Source of the DNA: CAVQGZ01 sp964356295
GTDB taxonomy: Bacteria > Actinomycetota > Actinomycetes > Jiangellales > Jiangellaceae
Reading direction: 5' to 3'
Length of the DNA: 64,000 bases
Assembly: GCA_964356295.1 (NCBI GenBank)
Contig: CAYHHE010000003.1
Location: 9,274-73,273 of the forward strand
Shown here: one piece after another, positions 57,151 through 64,000 of the stretch
Position numbering within the stretch: position 1 is the stretch's first letter
Layout: each line of letters begins with the position of its first letter
The notes under the pieces: generated by a model
Databases searched by the model: none
Told to the model about the DNA's origin: nothing
Seen by the model: only the letters and a program-made list of their open reading frames with translations
Position numbers and translations under genes: made by a program

Positions 57151-58077
57151 TCACCCGTGCTCCGGCCGTGCCGGCACGCTGCGCACGTACCGGTGTGCCA
57201 CGGTGAGGAAGCCCTGCGCCGGCCAGAACCGGGACGCCTCCAGGTTGGTGGTGCGCCAGTCGGCTATCGCCGCGGCGTGCCCGAAGGACGCCATGTCGCG
57301 CATCGCCGTGGCCACGAGGGTGCGGCCGACCTGGGCCCCGCGGGCTTGCGGGCGGACGGCGAGCAGGATCATCTCGGCGCTGCGGGCGTCGTACAGCGGC
57401 AGGGGTGCGCCGGGTCGCCACAGCAGCAGCCCGACGTCCTGCCCGTCGCGAAGGGCGAGCAGCACCCGGGCGTCCTCGGCCTCCACGGCGCGACGGTAGG
57501 CCTCGGGCAGCCCGGTGTAGAACTCGTTGGAGTGACGGTCGAACACCGGCGACTGCTCGTGGTGCCGGGCGACCAGGTCCCCCAGGCGGACCACCGCGTC
57601 GAGGCGGTCCAGGCCGGCGCGCTCGACCTCCACCGCTCCCTCCGGCGGCGGCCCGCCGCGGTCGCCCAGAGAGCGCACGGCGTAGGCCTCCTCCCGACCG
57701 AAGGACAGGTCGACCAGGCGGTCGGACACCGCGCGGTCCAGCGAGGGCACGACCACGGTGTGGGTCGCCAGGCCCATCGCCAACCACTCCCCACCGGCGA
57801 CGGCGTAGATGTGGGCCAGGTCCTCGGGGTCGCCGACCGTCCCCAGCAGGCCCGCCGATGCCCTCCCGTCGCGCTCAGACCACAGCAGGCTCGCGGTCAC
57901 CCGTCCCTCGTGCTCGGCCACCCAGCCCCGGGGATGGCGCGGAAGCGCCGTGACGACCACGCCGGGGTCGTTGAAGGCGGGGTTGAGCGTGGGGTGGGCG
58001 CCCTGAACCCGGGCGTGTCGGCGGGCCATGAGCCCGGCGATGGGATGCAGGTCGTCAGGCCCGGCCTCTCGGATCAC
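57151..58077 (-). CDS. GNAT-family N-acetyltransferase (double GNAT)
   Basis: A 308-residue protein with two GNAT-like halves. The first (about 1-125) is weakly conserved. The second (about 145-300) has the acetyl-CoA-binding VRPQARGAQVGRTLVATAM (R/Q-x-x-G-x-G/A pattern) and a C-terminal GFLTVAHRYV strand. The substrate is unknown. It converges on pheA and is divergent from serS with a 38-base gap, so the two share a promoter region. Confidence 0.82.
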   Translation of the reverse strand: MIREAGPDDLHPIAGLMARRHARVQGAHPTLNPAFNDPGVVVTALPRHPRGWVAEHEGRVTASLLWSERDGRASAGLLGTVGDPEDLAHIYAVAGGEWLAMGLATHTVVVPSLDRAVSDRLVDLSFGREEAYAVRSLGDRGGPPPEGAVEVERAGLDRLDAVVRLGDLVARHHEQSPVFDRHSNEFYTGLPEAYRRAVEAEDARVLLALRDGQDVGLLLWRPGAPLPLYDARSAEMILLAVRPQARGAQVGRTLVATAMRDMASFGHAAAIADWRTTNLEASRFWPAQGFLTVAHRYVRSVPARPEHG

Positions 58078-58115
58078 CCCCGGGACGGTAGTCGCCGGCT
58101 GGGTACGCTCGCAGG

Positions 58116-59411
58116 GTGATCGACCTGCGCGCGCTTCGGGAGACCCCCGAGGCCTTCCGTGCGTCCCAGGCCGCGCGCGGTGACTCCCCGGATCTCGTCG
58201 ACGCGGTGCTCGCCGCCGACGAGCGCCGACGGGAGGCGCTGGCCGACTTCGAGAGACTGCGGGCCGAGCAGAAGGCGATCGGACGACAGGTGGCTCGGGC
58301 GAGCGGGCAGGACCGGGAGAACGTGCTGCGCCGTGCGCGTGAGCTGGCCGACGCGGTGAAGGACGCCGAGCGCGACGCCTCCGACGCCGAGGAGCAGACG
58401 CAGGTGCTGGCCCTGGACCTGGCCAACCTCATCGACCCGGCCGCGCCGGTGGGGGCCGAGGAGGACTTCGTCGTCCTCGACAGCGTCGGCAGCCCGCGCG
58501 ACTTCGCCGCCGAGGGCTTCACCCCGCGCGACCACGTCGAGCTCGGGCGTCTGCTGGGCGCCATCGACATCGAGCGCGGCGCCAAGGTGTCGGGCTCTCG
58601 CTTCTACTACCTCCTCGGCGTGGGTGCCCTGCTCGAGCTGGCCCTGGTCAACCTCGCGATGACGCAGGCCGAGCAGACCGGCTTCGTCCCGGTCCTGCCG
58701 CCGGTGCTCGTGCGACCGGACGCGATGGAAGGCACCGGGTTCCTGGGGCAGGCCGCGGAGAACGTGTTCCACCTGGAGAACGACGACCTCTACCTCGTCG
58801 GGACCTCGGAGGTTCCGCTGGCGGCCTACCACGGCGGGGAGATCCTGGATGGCGCGCTGCTGCCGTTGCGCTACGCCGGCTTCTCCACCTGCTTCCGACG
58901 CGAGGCCGGGTCGCACGGACGCGACACCCGAGGCATCATCCGGGTGCACCAGTTCGACAAGGTGGAGATGTTCAGCTTCTGCGCTCCCGAGGACTCCCCG
59001 GACGAGCACCGGCGCCTGCTCGCCTGGGAGCGGCAGTTCTTCGACCTCCTCGAGGTGCCCTACCGCGTCATCGACGTCGCGTCGCAGGACCTCGGGGCGT
59101 CCGCGGCCCGCAAGTACGACATCGAGGCGTGGATCCCCACCCAGGGCACCTACCGCGAGGTGACCTCGACGTCTGACTGCACGCAGTTCCAGGCCCGGCG
59201 ACTGCAGGTGCGCATGCGCGACCACGAGGGCGGCCCCACGCGTCCGGTGGCCACCCTGAACGGCACGCTGGTGGCCATCCCCCGCGCCATCGTGGCGCTG
59301 CTGGAGAACCATCAGCAGCCCGACGGGTCGGTCCGGGTGCCGCCGTCGCTGCAGCCGTACCTGGGCGGACGGGACACCCTGGAGCCGGTATCGGGGGTCC
59401 GAGCCGGATGA
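58116..59411 (+). CDS. serS: Seryl-tRNA synthetase
   Basis: A 431-residue class II synthetase. The N-terminal coiled-coil arm (about 25-110) binds tRNA-Ser. Catalytic motif 2 is FRREAGSHGRDTRGIIRVHQF and motif 3 is NGTLVAIPRAIVALLENHQQ. The length is normal. GTG start. The stop overlaps the HAD gene by 4 bases. No T-box or other leader regulator is visible in the 38-base upstream gap. Confidence 0.97.
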   Translation: MIDLRALRETPEAFRASQAARGDSPDLVDAVLAADERRREALADFERLRAEQKAIGRQVARASGQDRENVLRRARELADAVKDAERDASDAEEQTQVLALDLANLIDPAAPVGAEEDFVVLDSVGSPRDFAAEGFTPRDHVELGRLLGAIDIERGAKVSGSRFYYLLGVGALLELALVNLAMTQAEQTGFVPVLPPVLVRPDAMEGTGFLGQAAENVFHLENDDLYLVGTSEVPLAAYHGGEILDGALLPLRYAGFSTCFRREAGSHGRDTRGIIRVHQFDKVEMFSFCAPEDSPDEHRRLLAWERQFFDLLEVPYRVIDVASQDLGASAARKYDIEAWIPTQGTYREVTSTSDCTQFQARRLQVRMRDHEGGPTRPVATLNGTLVAIPRAIVALLENHQQPDGSVRVPPSLQPYLGGRDTLEPVSGVRAG

Positions 59412-60223
59412 GCGCCGGCCCCGGCCAGAACGAGTGGGTCCCCCGCCTGGTCGCCCTCGACGTGGACGGGACGCTGATCCCGTACGCCGACTTCCACGCC
59501 CCGCCGTCCTCGCCGGTGCTGAAGGCGGTCGCCCGGGTGGGGGCAGCAGGGTCGCATCCCGTGGTGTGCACTGGGCGGTCGCTGCACTCGACGTACCCGG
59601 TGTTCGACGCCCTCGCCCTCGACAGCGGTTTCGCGGTCTGCTCCAACGGCGCCGTCGTCGTCGACGTCGGGACGCGTGAGCCGCTGGACGTGGTCACGTT
59701 CGACGCGCTGGAGCCGGTGCGCTACTTCGCCGAGCAGATCCCCGACGCGATCCTGGCCGTCGAAGAGCTCGGGCAGGGCTTTCGGATCAGTGGGGACAAC
59801 ACCGACTTCGAGTTCGACGGGCGCATCGAGGTGGTCCCGCACGCCGAGCTCGTCCAGGGCCCGGTGACCCGGCTGGTGGTCCGCTGGCACGAGGGTGACC
59901 GGGATCGGCTGCGGTCCATCGCCGCGGAGATGGGCCTGCCCGCCGTGGACTACGCGATCGGCTACACCGCCTGGCTGGACATCATGCCCGCCGGGGTCTC
60001 CAAGGCCGAGGGCCTGGACAAGATCTGCTTCCGTCTGGGCATCGGCCCGCAGGACGTCCTGGCCCTCGGCGACGGGCACAACGACATGGAGATGCTCGCG
60101 TGGGCGGGCCTCGGCGTGGCGATGGGCAACGCCCCGGACGACGTCAAGGCCGTCGCGGACGAGGTGGGCCCGTCGGTGGACGAGGACGGGGTCGCGCAGG
60201 TGCTCGACCGGTACTTCGCCTGA
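59408..60223 (+). CDS. HAD-superfamily hydrolase, Cof type
   Basis: A 271-residue Cof-like phosphatase. Motif I is DVDGTLI (about 18-24) and motif IV GDGHNDMEML; the CTGR and SNGA segments (motif II region) and a type IIB cap lie between. It probably dephosphorylates a small phosphometabolite. It is coupled to serS through an ATGA overlap, a conserved actinobacterial pair, though no functional link is proven. Confidence 0.9.
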   Translation: MSAGPGQNEWVPRLVALDVDGTLIPYADFHAPPSSPVLKAVARVGAAGSHPVVCTGRSLHSTYPVFDALALDSGFAVCSNGAVVVDVGTREPLDVVTFDALEPVRYFAEQIPDAILAVEELGQGFRISGDNTDFEFDGRIEVVPHAELVQGPVTRLVVRWHEGDRDRLRSIAAEMGLPAVDYAIGYTAWLDIMPAGVSKAEGLDKICFRLGIGPQDVLALGDGHNDMEMLAWAGLGVAMGNAPDDVKAVADEVGPSVDEDGVAQVLDRYFA

Positions 60224-60276
60224 GCCCGGCCGGTGACCCGCCGGACCCCCTTGCGGTGACCTGGCTCTGACCCCCG

Positions 60277-61653
60277 CTACAGCTCCGGGATCGACGCCAA
60301 CCCCTCGGCGAGCCGCTCCTGGGTGACCTCCTCGTCCACCATGCGACCGGACAGGTAGGAGTCGTAGGCGGCTAGGTCGAAGTGCCCGTGCCCGCACAGC
60401 GCGGTGACGATCACCTTCTCCTCACCGGTCTGGGCGCAGCGCCTCGCCTCGCGCATCGCCTCGGCGAGGGCGTGGGTGGGTTCCGGTGCGGGCAGGATCC
60501 CCTCGGTCCGGGCGAACAGGATCCCGGCGTCGAAGCACTCCGTCTGCGGGACGGCCTTGGCGGTCAGCATCCCCAGCTCGTACATGTGCGAGAGCAGCGG
60601 GCTCATCCCGTGGTAGCGCAGCCCGCCGGCGTGGATCGGGTCGGGCACGAACTCGTGCCCCAGCGTGTGCATCTTGACCATCGGAGCCAGCCCGGCGGTG
60701 TCGCCGAAGTCGTAGGCGTAGGTCCCGCGGGTCAGCGACGGGCACGACGCGGGCTCGACGGCCCGGATCTCGGGGTCGAACCGTCCGGCCAGCTTCTCCC
60801 TGATGATCGGGAACGCCAGGCCGGCGAAGTTCGACCCGCCGCCGGTGCAGCCCACGACCAGGTCCAGGCGCTCCTCTCCTGCCTTCGCCAGCTGCAGCAG
60901 CGCCTCCTCACCGATGATCGTCTGGTGCAGCAGCACGTGGTTGAGCACCGACCCCAGCGCGTACTTGGCCTGCGGATCACCTGCCGCAGCCTCGACCGCC
61001 TCGGAGATCGCGATGCCCAGCGATCCGGGGTGGTCCTCACGTTCGGCACGGATCCTGCGTCCGGCCTCGGTCAGCGGGCTCGGTGAGCGGTGCACGGTGC
61101 CGCCGAACGCCTCCATCATCATCGCCCGGTAGGGCTTCTGGTCGAACGAGGCACCGACCTGCCAGATCTCGCTCTGCAGGCCGAACAGGGTGCACGCGAA
61201 CGCCAGCGCCGTGCCCCACTGGCCGGCGCCGGTCTCGGTGGTGATCTTCTTGACCCCCTCGCGGGCGTTGTAGAAGGCCTGCGGGACCGCGGTGTTCGGC
61301 TTGTGCGAGCCGGCGGGGGAGACGCCCTCGTACTTGTAGTACAGCCGCGCCGGGGTGCCCAGCGTCTTCTCGAGGCGACGGGCCCGGAACAGCGGTGAGG
61401 GTCGCCACAGGCGGTAGACGTCCTGCACCTCGACGGGGATGTCGATGTAGCGCTCGGGCGAGACCTCCTGGGCGATCAGCGCCATCGGGAACAGCGGAGC
61501 CAGGTCGTCCGGACCGATCGGCTCGTGCGTGGCCGGGTGCAGCGGAGGAGGCGGCGGCACGGGCAGGTCGGGGACGATGTTGTACCAGCGGGTCGGCATC
61601 TCCGACTCGTCCAGGAGGTACTTGTGCTGATGGGGCTGCTCTGGTGCTGGCAT
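60277..61653 (-). CDS. TrpB-like PLP enzyme (TrpB2 type)
   Basis: A 458-residue PLP-dependent beta-family enzyme. The Schiff-base lysine is K118 in GSHKPNTA, and the phosphate-binding loop is GCTGGGSNF. The long N-terminal extension (about 1-75, with QHKYLLDESEMPTRWYNIVPDLP) and absence of a TrpA-contact COMM loop mark it as TrpB2, a stand-alone tryptophan synthase beta or serine-using relative. No trpA is nearby. Confidence 0.92.
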   Translation of the reverse strand: MPAPEQPHQHKYLLDESEMPTRWYNIVPDLPVPPPPPLHPATHEPIGPDDLAPLFPMALIAQEVSPERYIDIPVEVQDVYRLWRPSPLFRARRLEKTLGTPARLYYKYEGVSPAGSHKPNTAVPQAFYNAREGVKKITTETGAGQWGTALAFACTLFGLQSEIWQVGASFDQKPYRAMMMEAFGGTVHRSPSPLTEAGRRIRAEREDHPGSLGIAISEAVEAAAGDPQAKYALGSVLNHVLLHQTIIGEEALLQLAKAGEERLDLVVGCTGGGSNFAGLAFPIIREKLAGRFDPEIRAVEPASCPSLTRGTYAYDFGDTAGLAPMVKMHTLGHEFVPDPIHAGGLRYHGMSPLLSHMYELGMLTAKAVPQTECFDAGILFARTEGILPAPEPTHALAEAMREARRCAQTGEEKVIVTALCGHGHFDLAAYDSYLSGRMVDEEVTQERLAEGLASIPEL

Positions 61654-61662
61654 GACGGGAGG

Positions 61663-62262
61663 CTAGCCGCCGGTCGGGGCGGGCTCGCCGGTCGGGGCGG
61701 GCGGCTCGAGCAGACGGCCGGCGGCCAAGAACTCGCCCAGGACGCGGGAGGCCTCATGCACCGAGTCCAGCCACGACCGGCGCGCGTCGGAGTCGGCGCT
61801 GTCGCTGACATGCTTGACCAGCCGGACGGGGACGCCGGCGAGCCGGCAGGCCGCGGCGACCGCATACCCCTCCATGTCCACCAGGTCGGCCTGCCCGGCC
61901 AGCGCGTCCCGCCGAGCGGGGTCGGAGACGAACACGTCCCCAGTGGCCAGCGTGGGCCCCTCCCCGAGGTCTATCGGCCGCCCGTACCGGTGGCCGGTGA
62001 GCTCCTCGAGCAGGCCGCTGTCCAGGTCGTGCTGCACCACGCGGCCGATGACGTGCGTGCCGACCATGCCCGGATGCAACGCCCCGGCCGTCCCGGCGTT
62101 GACCACCATCGAGGGCCGCCGCGCGGGGTCGGCGAGCGCGCTGCTGACCTGCAGCGCGGCGTTGACCTTCCCGACGCCGGTGATCAGCAGCGGCACGTCG
62201 GACGGCAGGTGAACCGCCTCGTGCTCGACGGCCACCACGAGCAGCACGGCGGGGCTACTCAT
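61663..62262 (-). CDS. MTA/SAH nucleosidase-like (purine nucleoside phosphorylase family)
   Basis: A 199-residue PNP/UDP-family protein. Landmarks are LLVVAVEHEAVHLP, LLITGVGKVNAAL, VVNAGTAGAL and VDMEGYAVAAAC (the nucleoside-binding M-E-G/A segment), plus VKHVSDSAD with the catalytic Asp. It likely hydrolyses an adenosyl thioether or a similar nucleoside. It overlaps the MshC-like gene upstream by 4 bases, so the two products probably act together. Confidence 0.84.
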   Translation of the reverse strand: MSSPAVLLVVAVEHEAVHLPSDVPLLITGVGKVNAALQVSSALADPARRPSMVVNAGTAGALHPGMVGTHVIGRVVQHDLDSGLLEELTGHRYGRPIDLGEGPTLATGDVFVSDPARRDALAGQADLVDMEGYAVAAACRLAGVPVRLVKHVSDSADSDARRSWLDSVHEASRVLGEFLAAGRLLEPPAPTGEPAPTGG

Positions 62263-63386
62263 CGGTGCGCGGCGTCCAGCCCGAGCACGTGCAACGCGAA
62301 TCGCGCTGCCTCCCCGCCTGACTCCAGCGCCACAGCGACGGCGGACGGGACGTCCAGGTCGTCGCGCAGCGCTGCGGCGACCGCCTGCGTCCCGGAGCCG
62401 CCGCCGGGGGTCCCGGCCGAGGCGTAGAGCCGCTCGAGCAGCGACGCCGCCTCGTCCAGGCTCTCGCTGCAGTACTCCCACGGCTCCCACCAGCGGCGAT
62501 GCACCAGCATCAGCCGCACCGCCGCCGCGTCCTGGTCGACGAGCAGGTCGGGGACGAGAACCAGGTTGCCCGTCGACTTGGCCATCTTCGACCCCTCGTA
62601 GTGCACCAGTCCCACGCGCATCCATCGACGCGCGAACGGCCTGACGCCGGTGGCCGCCTCGGCTATCGCAGCCTCGTAGGCGTGGTGCGGGAAGGCGAGG
62701 TCGGCCCCGCCACCGTGCAGGTCCATCGCCGGGCCCAGCAGGGTCAGCGCCATGGCGGCGCACTCGGCGTGCCAGCCGGGCCGGCCCGGGCCCCACGGGG
62801 ACGGCCAGCTCGGCTGCCCCGGCGTGGACGCGCGCCACACCGGCACGTCGACCGCGTCGTCCTTGGCCGGGTCGTCGGGGTGCTCGCCGTAGGACGCCAG
62901 CAGGCGACGAGCCTGCCCGGACTCCAGCCCCGCGGCGGCCACGACCGGCGCGCCACGCAGGTACACCGATCCGGCCCGCTGGTAGGCGTGCCCGGAGTCC
63001 AGCAGCGTGGCCGCCAGTCGGACGACCGGGGCCACATATGCGTGAGCGCGGGGCTCGTGTGCCGGGCGGAGCACGCCGAGCGCACTCATCGCGCGCTCGA
63101 AGCCGAACTGCTCCATCGCGGCGAACTCGTCGTACGGTGTGGCGGCTCGTTGCGCCGCCTCGGTGAGCACGTCGTCGACGTCGGTGACGTTGCGGCACAC
63201 CTCGACCTCGACGCCGTGGTGGCGCAGCACCCGGACCGCTGTGTCGAGCCACACGAAGGTGGCGGCATGACCGAGGTGCGTGACCGCGTACGGGGTGATG
63301 CCGCACACGTAGACGCGGGCTCGGGAGACCAGTGGCAGCGGCTCCCCGGCGAGCTCGACGGAGGGAGTGAGCTGCGTCGCGGTCAC
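62259..63386 (-). CDS. MshC-like cysteine ligase (CysRS-type catalytic fold)
   Basis: A 375-residue protein of the cysteinyl-tRNA synthetase/MshC group. C28 (YVCGITPY), H37-x-x-H40 (HLGH), the later WHAECAAM and FPHHAYE provide the zinc and adenylate sites, and KMAKS replaces KMSKS. It lacks the tRNA-binding C-terminal domains of CysS. MshC (mycothiol synthesis) is usually about 410 residues with a longer N-terminus, so this may be MshC or a shorter paralogue. GTG at 63386; coupled to the downstream nucleosidase gene. Confidence 0.8.
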   Translation of the reverse strand: MTATQLTPSVELAGEPLPLVSRARVYVCGITPYAVTHLGHAATFVWLDTAVRVLRHHGVEVEVCRNVTDVDDVLTEAAQRAATPYDEFAAMEQFGFERAMSALGVLRPAHEPRAHAYVAPVVRLAATLLDSGHAYQRAGSVYLRGAPVVAAAGLESGQARRLLASYGEHPDDPAKDDAVDVPVWRASTPGQPSWPSPWGPGRPGWHAECAAMALTLLGPAMDLHGGGADLAFPHHAYEAAIAEAATGVRPFARRWMRVGLVHYEGSKMAKSTGNLVLVPDLLVDQDAAAVRLMLVHRRWWEPWEYCSESLDEAASLLERLYASAGTPGGGSGTQAVAAALRDDLDVPSAVAVALESGGEAARFALHVLGLDAAHR

Positions 63387-63436
63387 GGGCGCAAGCCTAG
63401 GAGGCACTCGGTGGGTGCCGGTGACACGATGGTGCC

Positions 63437-63730
63437 GTGACACTGTCGGTCGTCGACAACGTTGACCTGCGACGCTTCGAGACCCGCACCCCCGAGGGTG
63501 GCGTGGCCGGGTTCGTCGAGTACGTCCCCAGGGCGCAGGCGATCCTGATCATGCACACCGAGGTCGACCCGGCCTTCAAGGGCCAGGGCATGGGCTCGAT
63601 CGTTGTCCGCGGGGCTCTCGACCTGCTCCGCGCGGACGGGCGTCGGGCGGTGGTGGAGTGCCCCTTCGTGCAGCGCTTCCTCCAACGGCATCCCGGCGAG
63701 TACGACGACGTCGTCGTGGCCCCCGTGTAA
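63437..63730 (+). CDS. Small GNAT-type acetyltransferase (NATD1/YidJ-like)
   Basis: A 97-residue protein of the short GNAT group that lacks the first strands: GFVEYVPRAQAILIMHTEVDPAFKGQGMGSIVVRGALDLLRADG includes the acetyl-CoA loop KGQGMGS. It ends with PFVQRFLQRHPGEYDDVV. The substrate is unknown. GTG start, divergent from the MshC-like gene by 50 bases. The 189 bases after it (63731-63919) hold nothing I can identify. Confidence 0.86.
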   Translation: MTLSVVDNVDLRRFETRTPEGGVAGFVEYVPRAQAILIMHTEVDPAFKGQGMGSIVVRGALDLLRADGRRAVVECPFVQRFLQRHPGEYDDVVVAPV

Positions 63731-63919
63731 GGCTCGCACCTGGCCAGTCCTGCGTCGACGGCCTGCACGGTCGTGCCGACGGCGATTCCTCCACCGGACC
63801 CCCTTCTCCATCGTCCGAGGGATCGTGGGCTGTACCCCTCTGCGCGCCGGACGATGGCGTCCTGGCTTGCCGGAGGCGTCCCGTCCCGCCGTCCCTCCCC
63901 GCCTCCCTCCCCGCTCGGT

Positions 63920-64000
63920 GATCCACGGCGGGTTTGGTGCGCTGTGTCGGTGATCCACGGCGGGTTTGGTGCTCGTAGCGCACCTTTTCCGCCGTGGATC
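63920..64000. repeat. GATC-ended hairpin repeat (family C, locus 2)
   Basis: An 81-base element: an incomplete left arm (63920-63951) followed by a full hairpin (63952-64000) with ends gatccacggcgg and ccgccgtggatc and a short loop. It is homologous without gaps to 27838-27918 (61 of 81). It reaches the last base of the window. Confidence 0.9.

Noticed and set aside
58078..58115. T-box or other riboswitch ahead of serS
   Set aside because: The gap is only 38 bases, too short for any known tRNA-sensing leader.

Overview
The window is a stretch of high-GC actinobacterial (Actinomycetota) chromosome around the replication origin. GC is high throughout, GTG starts are frequent, and many neighbouring genes overlap by exactly 4 bases (ATGA or GTGA). 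The gene order is the classic one: murJ-pseudokinase-sigM-anti-sigma-trxB-trxA-cwlM, then parB-parA-rsmG-khpB-yidC-yidD-rnpA-rpmH read away from dnaA, then dnaA-dnaN-gnd-recF-dciA-gyrB-gyrA-DUF3566-tRNA-Ile-tRNA-Ala. The genus cannot be fixed from this sequence. Two runs of exactly 100 N (6711-6810 and 40539-40638) show that this is a scaffold, and both look like assembly-graph breaks.

Layout. 1-6607: envelope and redox genes, namely a partial DUF6049 membrane protein, the lipid II flippase MurJ, a separate membrane pseudokinase, an ECF sigma factor with its anti-sigma factor, and thioredoxin reductase/thioredoxin behind a SigR/SigH-type promoter. 6608-7185: tandem repeats, a gap and a cluster of TGATCA-ended hairpins. 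7186-10858: CwlM-like amidase, aminotransferase and D-Ala-D-Ala ligase-like ATP-grasp protein. 10932-16126 (minus): chromosome segregation (parAB with two parS sites), rRNA methylation, membrane insertion, RNase P protein and L34. 16127-27747 (plus): dnaA, oriC, sliding clamp, repair, gyrase and two tRNAs flanking a 44-residue DLW-39 protein. 27838-31791: repeat, coiled membrane protein, cyclophilin, rhomboid, CrgA, DUF881 and a glutamine amidotransferase. 31797-39048 (minus): the cell-shape and Ser/Thr phosphorylation operon fhaA-fhaB-pstP-rodA-pbpA-pknB, without pknA. 39251-47204: tRNA-Leu, Fe-alcohol-dehydrogenase-like protein with a coupled small monooxygenase (interrupted by gap 2), two divergent geranylgeranyl-reductase-like flavoproteins, EcsC-like protein, Aat and an Fpg/Nei glycosylase. 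47284-53779 is more accessory: an orphan ATPase, a MazEF-type toxin-antitoxin pair, a glyoxalase-fold protein, and a tightly coupled arsenic cassette (ArsR-phosphatase fusion, arsenate reductase, aquaporin, disulfide reductase with rhodanese). 53872-63730: metabolic and translation genes (FAD oxidase, DUF5926, pheA, serS, HAD, TrpB2, nucleosidase, MshC-like ligase, acetyltransferases).

How the genes connect. MurJ, the pseudokinase, CwlM, FhaA, PknB, PstP, RodA and PbpA are the parts of the phosphorylation-controlled peptidoglycan pathway known from mycobacteria, and here they sit in two clusters either side of oriC. The most unusual signal is three families of intergenic inverted repeats, each present twice in 64 kb, each bounded by GATC (two families) or TGATCA (one) and each 49-55 bp long in its hairpin core. 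They are not explained by any gene or insertion sequence seen here.
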